A DNA stretch of 64,000 nt from Curvibacter microcysteis (GCF_028649455.1 NZ_JAQSIO010000009.1:113010-177009), one strand, 5' to 3'; shown: positions 27,506-38,226, counted from the first letter of the stretch. Numbers and translations are program-made. Notes: generated by a model from the letters alone, not told the origin.

Positions 27506-28477
27506 TCAGAGCATGTCCGGCGGGTGATTGCGCGCCACCTGGAGCATCACCGTGTGATTGATCATCAGGCTCACCGCGTGGGACGGCATGGCCGCCTGGA
27601 TGCGGTGATCGCCCCGGGTGGTGTTGTACAGGCGTGGCTGCGGGTAGGGCTCGCCGCGCGCATTGATCAGGCTGGCCACCAGCGGCTGGTTGGCGCGCTC
27701 GGTGCGGCGCAGCACCACGGCCAAGTCCTGGTTGTCCAGCTTCACATAGGTGCCCGGGGGACACAGGCCCACCCGGCGCACCAGCACCTGGGCCACGTCG
27801 TCTTGGCGGCCTTGGCTGGCGCCAATCACCACGCGCAAGGAGTCGGTCACGCTTTTGCCCACCCGGCTGCGGCGCGGGCTGATCATGGCGGCGTAGCGGT
27901 CCACCACCTGCAGGATGTGGGTCAGGCGCAAGCCGGGGTCGGGTGTGCCGCCAGGCACCGGCAGGGGCAGGTTCTCGTGGTGCGAGGCCACCACGGCCAG
28001 CCACAGTTCATCTTGGATGCCGACCCGGGCCAGCAGCAGGCAGCTTTTGACCGAGTGGGCATCGATGTTGGATTGCTGCTCGACACTGGGGCGTTCGCGC
28101 TGTTCGGCCAGTTCGTCTTGCAGCGCCGTCATGGCGATGTTCATGGTCAGTGCGGCGGCAATCAGGCTGTCGCGCTGCTCGCGCGGCAGTTTGACTTCCT
28201 GCGCGATGATGTGGCACAGGGCCGCACAGACCAGGGCGTGGGTCGTGCTGTAGCCAGCGATCGAGGTGCCCGCCATCTGGAACAGCAGGTACAGGCCGGT
28301 GTCAGCGTCTTCTTCAAGCAGGTCCTGCAGCCAGCGGTCGTACTGGCGGATTTTTTGCGCAAAGTCTGGCACGCTTTCGGGCACCGTCAACAGCAGGCCC
28401 AGGCTGGACTCCAGATCCCCCCACAGCGTGAGCAGGTCTTCGTAGCTGGTGGTGTCAGGCTCTGACACCAAGGACAT
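27506..28477 (-). CDS. HD-GYP-like protein with degenerate metal motifs
   Basis: About 323 residues from ATG 28477; a TTG at 28495 would overlap the upstream gene's stop (TTGA) and add six residues. The central region resembles an HD/HD-GYP phosphohydrolase: YSTTHALVCAALCHIIAQ, AALTMNIAMTALQDELAE (where the HD pair would be), DAHSVKSCLLLARVG, VVASHHENLPLP, and LQVVDRYAAMISPR. The HD dyad is replaced by Asn-Ile, and no GYP motif is seen. It may therefore bind but not hydrolyse a cyclic dinucleotide, or act on something else. Its stop overlaps no gene; the upstream protease-like gene is almost contiguous. Confidence 0.65.
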   Translation of the reverse strand: MSLVSEPDTTSYEDLLTLWGDLESSLGLLLTVPESVPDFAQKIRQYDRWLQDLLEEDADTGLYLLFQMAGTSIAGYSTTHALVCAALCHIIAQEVKLPREQRDSLIAAALTMNIAMTALQDELAEQRERPSVEQQSNIDAHSVKSCLLLARVGIQDELWLAVVASHHENLPLPVPGGTPDPGLRLTHILQVVDRYAAMISPRRSRVGKSVTDSLRVVIGASQGRQDDVAQVLVRRVGLCPPGTYVKLDNQDLAVVLRRTERANQPLVASLINARGEPYPQPRLYNTTRGDHRIQAAMPSHAVSLMINHTVMLQVARNHPPDML

Positions 28478-28491
28478 GGGGACGGTATCGT

Positions 28492-29187
28492 TCAAGGCTT
28501 TTTATCCAGCACCATTTGGTCGCCGACCTGACGCATCTGAAACCGGCTCAGGTAGCTGTTGCCCAGCAGGACATAGGGCAGGGCATTGCTGAGCACCACG
28601 GCGTCCACGTCGTACACCTCGACATCGCCCACGCGCAGGGTGCTCAGCTTGAGCGGCCACGCTGCCGTGCTGCCGTTGGCGGTGCTCATGGCCACTTGGG
28701 GGTTGGCCAGGTAGGCCAGGCCCATCCGGTCAGCGTCGGGACGGCCAATGGCCACCAGGGTGGCGCCGGTGTCGAGCATGAACTGCATCACCTGGCCGTT
28801 GATCATGCCTTGGCTTTTGAAGTGGCCACCGCTGTCGGCCGTCAGGGATATTTTTTTGCCATTGGGCGATTTCAGCCCAGGGTTGGCCGTGTTGAGTTGC
28901 ACCGGGGCGTCACCCAGGCGCAGGTTGAGCCGGCGGCCGTCTTGTTCGACCACGGCCTCGTCTCGGCCCACCGAGAGCACGCGCACACCCAAGTGGCTAT
29001 CGCCCACCGCCACTGTTTTGGGGGGCTGCTGGCCAATGACCAGCAGGGCCCGGCCGCCCAGCACGCCGCTCAGGGCCACCGGCTCGCCTGCATGGGCCCA
29101 AGCCACCGTGCTCAAGGCGCCAGCCCAAAGACAGCGGCCCCAGCGGGTCAGGCCGGGTGAACGCAGCAGTGAGTGGCCCATGGGCAT
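28492..29187 (-). CDS. Secreted retropepsin-like aspartic protease
   Basis: 231 residues. A signal-like hydrophobic stretch (WAGALSTVAWAHAG) is followed by a domain of beta strands, and then a clan-AA aspartic protease unit with the active-site motif FMLDTGATLVAIG (Asp-Thr-Gly) and YVLLGNSYLSRFQ (flap-end). Related bacterial proteins, TIGR02281 type, are single-domain proteases that must dimerise. Substrate unknown. The next gene on the strand starts within 15 bases of its stop, so they are probably cotranscribed. Confidence 0.78.
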   Translation of the reverse strand: MPMGHSLLRSPGLTRWGRCLWAGALSTVAWAHAGEPVALSGVLGGRALLVIGQQPPKTVAVGDSHLGVRVLSVGRDEAVVEQDGRRLNLRLGDAPVQLNTANPGLKSPNGKKISLTADSGGHFKSQGMINGQVMQFMLDTGATLVAIGRPDADRMGLAYLANPQVAMSTANGSTAAWPLKLSTLRVGDVEVYDVDAVVLSNALPYVLLGNSYLSRFQMRQVGDQMVLDKKP

Positions 29188-29199
29188 GGATTGGCGCGT

Positions 29200-29685
29200 T
29201 CAGTCGCGGAAGTTGTTGAAGTCCAGCGGCACGTCCGTGATGTCCTTGCGCACCAAAGCCATGGCGGCTTGCAGGTCGTCGCGCTTGGCGCCGGTCACGC
29301 GCACGGCGTCGCCCTGGATCGCGGCCTGGACCTTGAGCTTGCTGTCTTTGATCAGCTTCTGGATCTTCTTGGCCACGTCGGATTCGATGCCGTTGCGCAC
29401 CTTGATCACTTGCTTGACCTTGTCGCCGCCCACCTTCTGGACCGCGCCCTTGTCGAGGAAACGCACATCCACATTGCGCTTGGTGAGCTTGTTGCGCAGG
29501 ATGTCTTCGACTTGGTCGAGTTGGAATTCGGCGTCGCCGAACAAGGTGATTTCCTTGTCCTTGAGTTCGAGGGCGGCCGAGGTGCCTTTGAAATCGAAAC
29601 GTGTGCCAATTTCCTTGGCCGCGTTTTCAACGGCATTCTTCACTTCGACCAGGTTGGCTTCACAGACGGTATCAAAAGAGGGCAT
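29200..29685 (-). CDS. YajQ-family nucleotide-binding protein
   Basis: 161 residues, the normal length, starting [19 protein letters not shown] and with [26 protein letters not shown]. YajQ proteins bind nucleotides; some bind cyclic di-GMP and control transcription in Xanthomonas and Pseudomonas. Sequence is strongly conserved, so identification is firm, but the exact ligand is an inference. It lies between the protease gene and divergent murB. Confidence 0.9.
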   Translation of the reverse strand: MPSFDTVCEANLVEVKNAVENAAKEIGTRFDFKGTSAALELKDKEITLFGDAEFQLDQVEDILRNKLTKRNVDVRFLDKGAVQKVGGDKVKQVIKVRNGIESDVAKKIQKLIKDSKLKVQAAIQGDAVRVTGAKRDDLQAAMALVRKDITDVPLDFNNFRD

Positions 29686-29721
29686 GGGAGTACAGACGGA
29701 GCAGATGAGACAATAAGAGCG

Positions 29722-30795
29722 ATGTTAGTCGAGAAAAATGCCCCGCTCCAAGCCTGCAATACCTTTGGCATCGTGGCCCGGGCCCAGACCCTGGTGCGTG
29801 TGCGCGATCCCCTGGACCTGAGGGCCATCCTGGCCGACCCTGAACTGGGGCCTCAACCCAAATTTGTGCTGGGTGGCGGCAGCAACATCGTGCTCACCGG
29901 CGATGTGCGCCCGGTGGTGCTGAAGATGGAAATCCCAGGCATCCGCCTGTTGGAAGAAACCCCGCGGGCCTGGATTGTCGAGGTCGGTGCTGGCGTGTCC
30001 TGGCACGAGGCCGTGGTCTGGACGCTGGCCCAGGGCCTGCCGGGGCTGGAGAACATGGCCTTGATCCCGGGCACGGTCGGGGCCTCCCCGGTGCAAAACA
30101 TCGGCGCTTACGGGGTCGAGCTGCAAGATCGTTTTGAGTCGCTCGACGCGTTCGATTTGCTCACGGGTCAGACCTTCACGTTGGACGCGGCCCAATGCGG
30201 CTTTGGTTACCGGGATTCGGTGTTCAAACATGCCGCCCCAGCGGACCCCCAGGCTGAAGGTGCCTCGCGTGGCCTGGGTTTGGCGGGGCGGGCCGTGATC
30301 ACCCGCGTGCGCCTGCGCTTGCCCAAGCCCTGGAAACCGGTGCTGGGCTACCTGGACCTGGAGCGCCGCCGCGTCCAGGCCGGGATTGATCAACCCAGCG
30401 CCCAGCAGATTTTTGAATGGGTGTGCGACATCCGGCGCAGCAAGCTGCCCGACCCCGCCCTGATCGGCAATGCCGGCAGCTTCTTCAAGAACCCTTCGGT
30501 CACGCCCGAGCAGTGCGCCGACATCATCGCGCGCGAGCCCAAGATCGTGCATTACCCCATGCCCGATGGCAGCATCAAGCTGGCCGCAGGCTGGTTGATT
30601 GACGCGTGCGGCTGGAAGGGCAAATCGGTCGGCAAGGCCGGCGTGTATGACAAACAGGCCTTGGTGCTGGTCAACCGGGGGCAAGGCTTGGACAGCGTGA
30701 CCGGGGGCGAGGTCATGACCTTGGCCGGTGCCATCCAGACCAGTGTCTATGAGCGTTTTGGCATTCGCCTGGAGCCCGAACCCGTGGTGATCTGA
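29722..30795 (+). CDS. murB: UDP-N-acetylenolpyruvoylglucosamine reductase
   Basis: 357 residues from ATG 29722. MurB reduces enolpyruvyl-UDP-GlcNAc to UDP-MurNAc with NADPH in peptidoglycan synthesis. Visible landmarks are [10 protein letters not shown], the FAD site [39 protein letters not shown], the catalytic serine in [12 protein letters not shown], and the C-terminal Glu in LEPEPVVI. The frame stays open far upstream, but the N-terminal sequence and the conserved length support 29722. Confidence 0.94.
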   Translation: MLVEKNAPLQACNTFGIVARAQTLVRVRDPLDLRAILADPELGPQPKFVLGGGSNIVLTGDVRPVVLKMEIPGIRLLEETPRAWIVEVGAGVSWHEAVVWTLAQGLPGLENMALIPGTVGASPVQNIGAYGVELQDRFESLDAFDLLTGQTFTLDAAQCGFGYRDSVFKHAAPADPQAEGASRGLGLAGRAVITRVRLRLPKPWKPVLGYLDLERRRVQAGIDQPSAQQIFEWVCDIRRSKLPDPALIGNAGSFFKNPSVTPEQCADIIAREPKIVHYPMPDGSIKLAAGWLIDACGWKGKSVGKAGVYDKQALVLVNRGQGLDSVTGGEVMTLAGAIQTSVYERFGIRLEPEPVVI

Positions 30796-30816
30796 GCCGC
30801 CTGGCGAAGCCCAGAA

Positions 30817-30850
30817 AAAAGGCCAGCCCGGCATGACCGGCTGGCCTTTT
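30817..30850. terminator. Bidirectional terminator between murB and argG
   Basis: AAGGCCAGCCGGTCATGCCGG/GGCTGGCCTT-type hairpin occupying 30817-30850 is flanked by A-runs on the left and T-runs on the right, so it can stop murB on the plus strand and argG on the minus strand. Confidence 0.85.
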
Positions 30851-30884
30851 GTGTTCAGGGGACGGAGGGTCCCCGGAGCGCGCT

Positions 30885-32243
<1,359 letters not shown>

Positions 32244-32561
32244 TCAGCCGAAATGGCAGATGTAGTGGTACGCCTCGGTCACGCGGATCTCGAAGGACGA
32301 GTTGCCCGGCACCTTGAAGGATTCGCCCACGCTGGAGGCGACCCAGGCATCGGTGCCCGCGAGTTTGTACTCGCAGGCGCCGCCCACGCATTCCATGATT
32401 TCCGGCGCACCGGTGTTGAAAGTCAGGGTGGCCGGCAGCACCACGCCAACGCTCTTTTTGGTGCCGTCGGCCAGGGTGAAGCCGTGGCTCACGCACTTGC
32501 CGTCGAAATAAACATTGGCCTTCGTGGTCAGGGCCACGTTGAGAATGGTGTCTGTGGTCAT
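32244..32561 (-). CDS. ppnP: Pyrimidine/purine nucleoside phosphorylase PpnP
   Basis: 105 residues, a small cupin-type beta barrel. PpnP (formerly UPF0345/YaiE) splits nucleosides into base and ribose-1-phosphate. The whole length matches the family: NVYFDGKCVSHGFTLADGTKKSVGVVLPATLTF, APEIMECVGGACEY, and GNSSFEIRVTEAYHYICHFG, whose conserved ending is diagnostic. It precedes argG by 21 bases. Confidence 0.93.
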   Translation of the reverse strand: MTTDTILNVALTTKANVYFDGKCVSHGFTLADGTKKSVGVVLPATLTFNTGAPEIMECVGGACEYKLAGTDAWVASSVGESFKVPGNSSFEIRVTEAYHYICHFG

Positions 32562-32757
32562 TCGGGTGAATCCGTTGGGGGTTGGGGCCAGGTGGCACCG
32601 GAACCGATCTGGCCTGAACGCAGCACTGCGTCAGACCGGGGGTTGATGGGCCAACTTTGGGCAAACAGAGATTTTAGGTCAGCGCGCGGCCGAATCTGAC
32701 GCCACAGCCCGCTGCAGCTCGTCTTGCCGGGGCGCCGGGCCGCATCGGCGCCCCCAG

Positions 32758-32792
32758 AAAAAACCCCCAGCCGGCATCGGCCGGGCTGGGGG
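32758..32792 (-). terminator. Rho-independent terminator of the glycine-zipper gene
   Basis: CCCCCAGCC ... GGCTGGGGG stem at 32764-32792, followed on the minus strand by six T (complement of 32758-32763), 27 bases past the stop of the gene at 32819. Confidence 0.8.
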
Positions 32793-32818
32793 GCGGTGGT
32801 GGTCTTGATCGCAGATCG

Positions 32819-33394
32819 TCAGTTTTGGCTGGGGTAGATCGGCGCTGGCGCGTAGGTCGGAGCGGCGACAGGGCGCACCGTGGGGTGGCCACCGTAAGTG
32901 CTTTGGATGGGGCGCCCATTGAGCACCGGCGTCACTTGTACAGGGATGAACTGGCCTGGGTCATTGGGCGTTTGCATCATGTACTGGCGGCCTGCGTACT
33001 CATAGGTGACGTTGTAGCCCATGGTGCGGTTTTCGTAGCGGGTTTGGGTGCTGCAGTTCTGCACGTTCTGGACCTGGGAAGCCCCCGGGCCTTCAATCGA
33101 GTTGCCCAGGACGGCGCCACCCAAAACGCCCAGCACCGTGGCCACGGCCTTGCCAGTGCCGCCGCCCACGGCATTGCCCACGGCGCCACCGGCCACGGCC
33201 CCCATCACCGCACCGGCGCCCGACGTGGAACCCGGTCGGACCACTTCTTGGTTGGTGCACACCTGTTGGGGCACCGCCACCTGCTGGATCACCGGGATGC
33301 TGGACACCACACGGGCCATCTCTTGGGCGCCGGCGCCACCGGCGGCACCGAGGCAGGCCAAGCTGATCAGGGTGGTCGCAAAGGTTTTAGTCAT
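32819..33394 (-). CDS. Glycine-zipper 2TM domain envelope protein
   Basis: 191 residues from ATG 33394. A signal peptide (KTFATTLISLACLGAAGGAGAQ) is followed by a Cys-containing stretch (VPQQVCTNQEV) and the glycine zipper GAGAVMGAVAGGAVGNAVGG ... VLGGAVLGNSIEG, which packs as paired helices in membranes. The C-terminal part has QNCSTQTRYENRTMGYNVTYEYAGRQY, a pattern common in this family. Function unknown; these are thought to be outer-membrane or periplasmic. An upstream frame to 33505 is probably not translated. Confidence 0.8.
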   Translation of the reverse strand: MTKTFATTLISLACLGAAGGAGAQEMARVVSSIPVIQQVAVPQQVCTNQEVVRPGSTSGAGAVMGAVAGGAVGNAVGGGTGKAVATVLGVLGGAVLGNSIEGPGASQVQNVQNCSTQTRYENRTMGYNVTYEYAGRQYMMQTPNDPGQFIPVQVTPVLNGRPIQSTYGGHPTVRPVAAPTYAPAPIYPSQN

Positions 33395-33517
33395 GGAATA
33401 CCTCGTTTCTGGAGTTCTGAACGCCCGCAGGCGTCTACAGGTTGACTGCAGTCTAGTGAGGTGGTTCCTGTGCTTGGTGCGCGGCGCTGTAAACAGTTGT
33501 AACAATGGGTTGTTGCG

Positions 33518-33892
33518 TCATGGGCTGCGCGCTGCAGCCCAGTCATCGGCCTTGAAGCCCACGCTGTACCGTGGCGTGGCCGCTTCGCCCCAGTCCACCA
33601 CCGGGCGTTTGATGAGGCTGGGTTGGCTCAGCAGCAGAGCGCGAGCGCTGGCCGTGTCCTGCACGGTGGCCTGGGTGGCCGCATCCAGCTTGCGCCAGGT
33701 CGTGCCTTGGCGGTTGAGCAGCTTTTCCCAGCCCAGGGTGTCGAGCCAGTGGTCGAGCTCAGGCGTGGGCACACCCTGCTTTTTGAAGTCGTGGAAGGTG
33801 AAGGCGCGGCCCTGCTCGGTGAGCCAGGTGCGGGCTTTTTTGACGGTGTCGCAGTTCGGGATGCCGTAAACGGAAAGGGTAGGGGGATTCAT
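33518..33892 (-). CDS. ArsC/Spx-family reductase-like protein (YffB type)
   Basis: 124 residues from ATG 33892. The N-terminus LSVYGIPNCDTVKKARTWL carries a single active-site cysteine in the CDT position, followed by FHDFKKQGVP, LGWEKLLNRQGTTWRKLD, and SLIKRPVVDW. The arrangement matches E. coli YffB, a glutaredoxin-fold protein related to arsenate reductase but not shown to reduce arsenate. There is no ars context, so arsenate resistance is not implied. Divergent from folC. Confidence 0.87.
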   Translation of the reverse strand: MNPPTLSVYGIPNCDTVKKARTWLTEQGRAFTFHDFKKQGVPTPELDHWLDTLGWEKLLNRQGTTWRKLDAATQATVQDTASARALLLSQPSLIKRPVVDWGEAATPRYSVGFKADDWAAARSP

Positions 33893-33939
33893 GGCGCTGA
33901 TGATGCCGCAGCCCGGCGTGCGCGACAATCCACGCTCTT

Positions 33940-35265
33940 ATGAAAACCCCCTTGCCTTCCACCCTGGACGCTTGGCTGGCGCATTGCGAGCAGCTGCACC
34001 CGAAAAACATTGACATGGGCCTGGACCGCGTGCGCGACGTGGCCCGCCGCTTGGACCTGCGCTTTGACGCGCCGGTGATCACGGTGGCCGGCACCAATGG
34101 CAAGGGCTCGACCTGCGCCATGCTGGAGGCGGTTCTTCTGCAAGCCGGCTACCGCACGGGGGTCTACACCTCGCCGCATTTGGTGCATTTCCAGGAGCGC
34201 TGCCGGGTGCATGGCGAGACGGTCACGCCGGAGGCTTTGCTGCCTCATTTCGAAGCGGTCGAGTTAGCGCGCCTGCGCGGCGAGCCGGTCTCCTTGACCT
34301 ATTTCGAATTCACCACCCTGGCGATCCTGCGCTGTTTGTCCTTGTCGGGGCTCGAGGTGGCGATCCTGGAAGTGGGCCTGGGCGGGCGCCTGGACGCGGT
34401 CAATGTGATCGACGCGGATTGCGCCGTCATCACCAGCATCGACCTTGACCACATGGAGTTTCTCGGCCATGACCGCGAAACCATCGGTCTGGAGAAAGCC
34501 GGCATCATGCGCACGGGCCGCCCTGTGGTGGTCAGTGACCCGGTGCCGCCGCAAAGCGTGCTCGACCGTGCGCTGGAAATCGGCGCCGACCTGTGGCGCT
34601 TTGGCACCGACTTCAATTTCTCGGGCGACAAGCTCCAGTGGGGCTGGGCGGGCCGAGGCCGGCGCTACAGCGGCTTGGCTTACCCGGCCCTGCGCGGTGC
34701 CAACCAATTGGTCAACGCCTCGGGCGTGCTGGCCGCCCTGACGGCCTTGCGTGACCGCCTGCCTGTCACGGCTCAGGCCGTGCGCAATGGTCTGGCCATG
34801 GTCGAGCTGCCGGGCCGTTTCCAGATCGTGCCGGGCCAACCGACCCTGGTGCTGGATGTGGCGCACAACCCGCATTCGGTGGCGGCCTTGACCGCCAACC
34901 TCGACGCCATGGGCTTTGCCCCCTGCACCCATGCCGTGCTGGGCGCCATGGCCGATAAAGACCTGGGCCCCATGCTGGCCAAGATTGGCCCGCTTGTGGA
35001 CAAGTGGTATTTCACTGACTTGCCCACACCCCGCGCTGAGACGGCCGCGGGCCTGCAAGCCAAATGGCATGCGCTGCAAATGGTGGCCGGTGCGCGTCGG
35101 GAGGTGCCGACCTCTACCTACCACGATCCCATGGATGCGTTGAACGCGGCTGTCGCGTCAGCAGACCCGGCTGATAGAATCGTGGTCTTTGGTTCGTTCT
35201 TCACAGTCGGCGGCGTTCTGAAAGACGGAATTCCCCGTCTTCACGCCAAACACCTGGACGCCTGA
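33940..35265 (+). CDS. folC: Folylpolyglutamate/dihydrofolate synthase
   Basis: 441 residues. FolC adds glutamate to dihydropteroate and to folates using ATP. The P-loop VAGTNGKGSTCAMLEAVL is at residues about 48-65, followed by TSPHLVHFQERCRV and the Mur-ligase-like centre with DHMEFLGHDRETIGLEKAGI. The C-terminal LVLDVAHNPHSVAALTANLD is typical. It heads the conserved folC-SPOR-cvpA-purF gene order, though accD, usual upstream in relatives, is absent. Confidence 0.94.
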   Translation: MKTPLPSTLDAWLAHCEQLHPKNIDMGLDRVRDVARRLDLRFDAPVITVAGTNGKGSTCAMLEAVLLQAGYRTGVYTSPHLVHFQERCRVHGETVTPEALLPHFEAVELARLRGEPVSLTYFEFTTLAILRCLSLSGLEVAILEVGLGGRLDAVNVIDADCAVITSIDLDHMEFLGHDRETIGLEKAGIMRTGRPVVVSDPVPPQSVLDRALEIGADLWRFGTDFNFSGDKLQWGWAGRGRRYSGLAYPALRGANQLVNASGVLAALTALRDRLPVTAQAVRNGLAMVELPGRFQIVPGQPTLVLDVAHNPHSVAALTANLDAMGFAPCTHAVLGAMADKDLGPMLAKIGPLVDKWYFTDLPTPRAETAAGLQAKWHALQMVAGARREVPTSTYHDPMDALNAAVASADPADRIVVFGSFFTVGGVLKDGIPRLHAKHLDA

Positions 35266-35277
35266 ACACCTCACCTC

Positions 35278-36186
35278 ATGGCTTTTTTCAAGTTTCGCTG
35301 GCCCCTGGGGGGCGCTTCCAAGGGCCGTGACGAGCGCCCGCCTTCCGGTGCGCAAGCCGACAGCGTCGAAGTCTTGCGCCGCCGCGCGCGACACCGCTTG
35401 ATTGGTTCGGCCGTGTTGGTGCTGGCCGGGGTGCTGGGGTTTCCGTTGTTGTTTGACACCCAGCCGCGTCCCATTCCGATCGACATCCCCATCGTCATCC
35501 CAGACAAGAACAAGGTGCCCGCGCTCGCCGTGCCCACGGCGGGCCCTGCGCCCTCCGGCATTGCGGCGGACGAGGAAGTTGTTCCGGCTGCGGATCGCCG
35601 AGACAACCGATCTGATGCCAAGTCGGTGGTGGCCGCCGCCGAGCCCCGCAAGGACGCGGTCAAGCCCGAGGCCAAAGCAGAGCCCAAGGGGGAGGCCAAG
35701 GCAGAGCGCAAGCCTGAACCCAAGCCAGAACACAAGGTGGAGGCCAAGCCGGAACACAAGGCCGACGCCAAACCAGAGCCCAAGAGCGAGGCGCGTGCGC
35801 CCGCCCGGCCGGAGCCCAAGGTTGAAGCCAAGGTGGACAACAAGCCGGAAGCCAAGTCTGACAAGTCCGACAAAAGCGACGGCAAATCTGATGACGCCGC
35901 CCGGGCCCGCGCCCTGCTCGAAGGCAAGGCGGCCCCCGAGGCGGTCGCGTCCGATGCGAACCGCTTCATCGTGCAAGTGGGCGCCTTCAGCGACGTGAAC
36001 AAAGCCCGCGAGGCGCGGCTCAAATTGGAAAAGGCGGGTTTGAAGACTTACACCCAAGTGGTGGACACGGCCGATGGCAAGCGCATCCGCGTGCGGGTGG
36101 GGCCTTTCGCGGGCAAGGCAGAAGCGGATAAGGCGGCGGGGCGCATCAAGTCCCTTGATTTGCCGGCTTCCATCCTGACTTTGTAA
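35278..36186 (+). CDS. dedD: SPOR-domain septum-associated protein (DedD-like)
   Basis: 302 residues: a cytosolic N-terminus with an Arg cluster, a single membrane segment (LIGSAVLVLAGVLGFPLLF, about residues 40-58), a long repetitive charged linker (about 120-205), and a C-terminal SPOR domain (FIVQVGAFSDVNKAREARLKLEKAG). SPOR domains bind peptidoglycan stripped of stem peptides at the division septum. The linker is built from Lys-Pro-Glu-Pro-Lys-type repeats and is likely extended. It starts 12 bases after folC, the E. coli dedD position. Confidence 0.87.
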   Translation: MAFFKFRWPLGGASKGRDERPPSGAQADSVEVLRRRARHRLIGSAVLVLAGVLGFPLLFDTQPRPIPIDIPIVIPDKNKVPALAVPTAGPAPSGIAADEEVVPAADRRDNRSDAKSVVAAAEPRKDAVKPEAKAEPKGEAKAERKPEPKPEHKVEAKPEHKADAKPEPKSEARAPARPEPKVEAKVDNKPEAKSDKSDKSDGKSDDAARARALLEGKAAPEAVASDANRFIVQVGAFSDVNKAREARLKLEKAGLKTYTQVVDTADGKRIRVRVGPFAGKAEADKAAGRIKSLDLPASILTL

Positions 36187-36218
36187 GAATTCGTGCCCAC
36201 AGAACAAAGGCTTGCCTG

Positions 36219-36704
36219 ATGGCGGTGGTCGATATTGCTTTGCTGCTGGTGTTGGGCGCCTCACTGGTCATTGGCGCCTGGCGGGGCTTGGTCTACGAGA
36301 TGGTGTCTTTGGCGGGTTGGGTGGCTGCCTTTTGGGTGGCGCAGTGGTTTGCGTTGGACGCAGCCGCCTACTTGCCTCTGGGTGGATTGGATGGACCCAT
36401 TCGCTACGCGGCGGGGTTCTTGGTGGTGTTCATTGCGGCAATTTTTGCCTCAGCCCTGCTGGCCTTTTTGGCCCAGAAGCTGGTGGCGGCGATTGGCATG
36501 AGACCCGCCGACCGCACTTTGGGAGCCTTGTTTGGCCTGGTGCGTGGCGCTGTGTTTTTGCTCGCGGTGGCGGTGGTGGTGCAGATCACTCCGCTGCACG
36601 AGGGCGGGTGGTGGCAGGAGTCAAAAGGGGCACCGGTGCTTGCGGCGGTGCTGGATGGTTTGAAGCCGGCGTTGCCGGCGCAGTTTGGAAGATATCTTCC
36701 TTGA
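36219..36704 (+). CDS. cvpA: CvpA-family inner-membrane protein
   Basis: 161 residues with four hydrophobic segments: VVDIALLLVLGASLVIGAWRG, YEMVSLAGWVAAFWVAQWF, YAAGFLVVFIAAIFASALLAFL and LGALFGLVRGAVFLLAVAVVVQI. The pattern matches CvpA, named from the E. coli colicin V production gene and needed for envelope robustness. It sits between dedD and purF exactly as in E. coli and is 13 bases from purF. Confidence 0.9.
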   Translation: MAVVDIALLLVLGASLVIGAWRGLVYEMVSLAGWVAAFWVAQWFALDAAAYLPLGGLDGPIRYAAGFLVVFIAAIFASALLAFLAQKLVAAIGMRPADRTLGALFGLVRGAVFLLAVAVVVQITPLHEGGWWQESKGAPVLAAVLDGLKPALPAQFGRYLP

Positions 36705-36717
36705 TCGGGGTTTTGTC

Positions 36718-38226
36718 ATGTGTGGAATCGTCGGCGTTGTCAGCAACGCCCCTGTGAATCAGCTCATTTACGACGCGTTGCTGTTGCTGCAGCACCGTGG
36801 TCAGGATGCCGCCGGCATCGTGACCCAGCAGGAGCGGAAATTCTTCATGCACAAGGCCAAAGGCATGGTGCGTGATGTGTTCCGCACCCGCAATATGCGC
36901 GCCTTGCCAGGCAATGTGGGTCTGGGTCAGGTGCGTTACCCGACCGCAGGCAACGCCTACAGCGAGGAAGAGGCGCAGCCCTTTTACGTGAACGCGCCCT
37001 TCGGCATCGTGCTGGTGCACAACGGCAATCTGACCAACGCCAAGGCGCTGCGCTCGGAGCTGTTCTCCACCGACCACCGCCACACCAACACCGACAGCGA
37101 CTCGGAAGTGCTGCTCAACGTGTTCGCGCATGAACTTGAGCGTGCCACGCGCGGCCTGCCGCTGCAGTCCGAAGAGGTGTTTGCCGCGGTTCGCGCGGTG
37201 CACAAGCGCGTCAAGGGCTCCTACGCCGTGATCGCCCTGATTGCGGGCCACGGCCTGCTCGCCTTCCGCGACCCGCACGGCATCCGTCCTCTGGCCATGG
37301 GCCGCAGTGCCGATGGCACGGTGATGGTGGGCAGCGAATCGGTGGCCCTGGAAGGCACCGGCCATGTCTTCGAGCGCAACATCAACCCTGGCGAGGCCGT
37401 GTTCATCGACCTCAAGGGCGAGGTCCATTCGCAGCAGTGCGCCGAGAACCCCAAGCTCAACCCCTGTATTTTTGAGTTTGTGTACCTGGCCCGTCCGGAC
37501 TCGGTGCTGGACAACATCTCGGTCTACCAAGCCCGTTTGAACCTGGGCGAGACCCTGGCCAAGCGCGTGGTGTCGACCGTGCCGCCGAGCCAGATCGATG
37601 TGGTCATCCCAATTCCTGAATCCAGCCGCCCCAGTGCCACTCAGCTGGCGCACCTGCTGGGCCTGCCGTACCGCGAAGGTTTCGTGAAGAACCGTTACGT
37701 GGGCCGCACCTTCATCATGCCGGGCCAGGGCGTGCGCAAGAAGTCTGTGCGCCAAAAGCTCAACGTGATCGCCAGCGAATTCAAGGGCCGCAACGTGCTG
37801 CTGGTGGACGACTCCATCGTGCGTGGCACGACCAGCCGCGAAATCGTGCAAATGGCCCGTGACGCCGGCGCCAACAAGGTCTACATGGCCAGCGCTGCGC
37901 CGCCGGTGCGTTACCCCAATGTGTATGGCATCGACATGCCGACCAGCACTGAGCTGGTGGCCCACGGCCGCACGGTGGAAGAAGTGCGCCAGATCATTGG
38001 TTGTGACGCGCTGATTTACCAGGATGTGGATGCCATGAAGGCGGCCATTGGCTCGCTCAACAGCAGCATCACGGGTTTCGATGCCTCGTGCTTTGACGGT
38101 GTCTACGTGACTGGCGACATCACCTCTGACGACATCGCACGCCTCAATGAGAACCGCGTGGGACAGGAAGAGGGCGGCGACACCGACACCTCCCGCCTGG
38201 CCTTGCCGAACGCCCAGGTGGCCTGA
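36718..38226 (+). CDS. purF: Amidophosphoribosyltransferase
   Basis: 502 residues. PurF makes 5-phosphoribosylamine from PRPP and glutamine, the first committed step of purine synthesis. The start at 36718 leaves MCGIVGVVSN, so Cys2 becomes the N-terminal nucleophile after Met removal. HRGQDAAGIV and the PRPP loop VLLVDDSIVRGTTSREIVQ confirm both domains. An upstream start at 36685 would bury the catalytic Cys and is unlikely. Confidence 0.95.
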   Translation: MCGIVGVVSNAPVNQLIYDALLLLQHRGQDAAGIVTQQERKFFMHKAKGMVRDVFRTRNMRALPGNVGLGQVRYPTAGNAYSEEEAQPFYVNAPFGIVLVHNGNLTNAKALRSELFSTDHRHTNTDSDSEVLLNVFAHELERATRGLPLQSEEVFAAVRAVHKRVKGSYAVIALIAGHGLLAFRDPHGIRPLAMGRSADGTVMVGSESVALEGTGHVFERNINPGEAVFIDLKGEVHSQQCAENPKLNPCIFEFVYLARPDSVLDNISVYQARLNLGETLAKRVVSTVPPSQIDVVIPIPESSRPSATQLAHLLGLPYREGFVKNRYVGRTFIMPGQGVRKKSVRQKLNVIASEFKGRNVLLVDDSIVRGTTSREIVQMARDAGANKVYMASAAPPVRYPNVYGIDMPTSTELVAHGRTVEEVRQIIGCDALIYQDVDAMKAAIGSLNSSITGFDASCFDGVYVTGDITSDDIARLNENRVGQEEGGDTDTSRLALPNAQVA

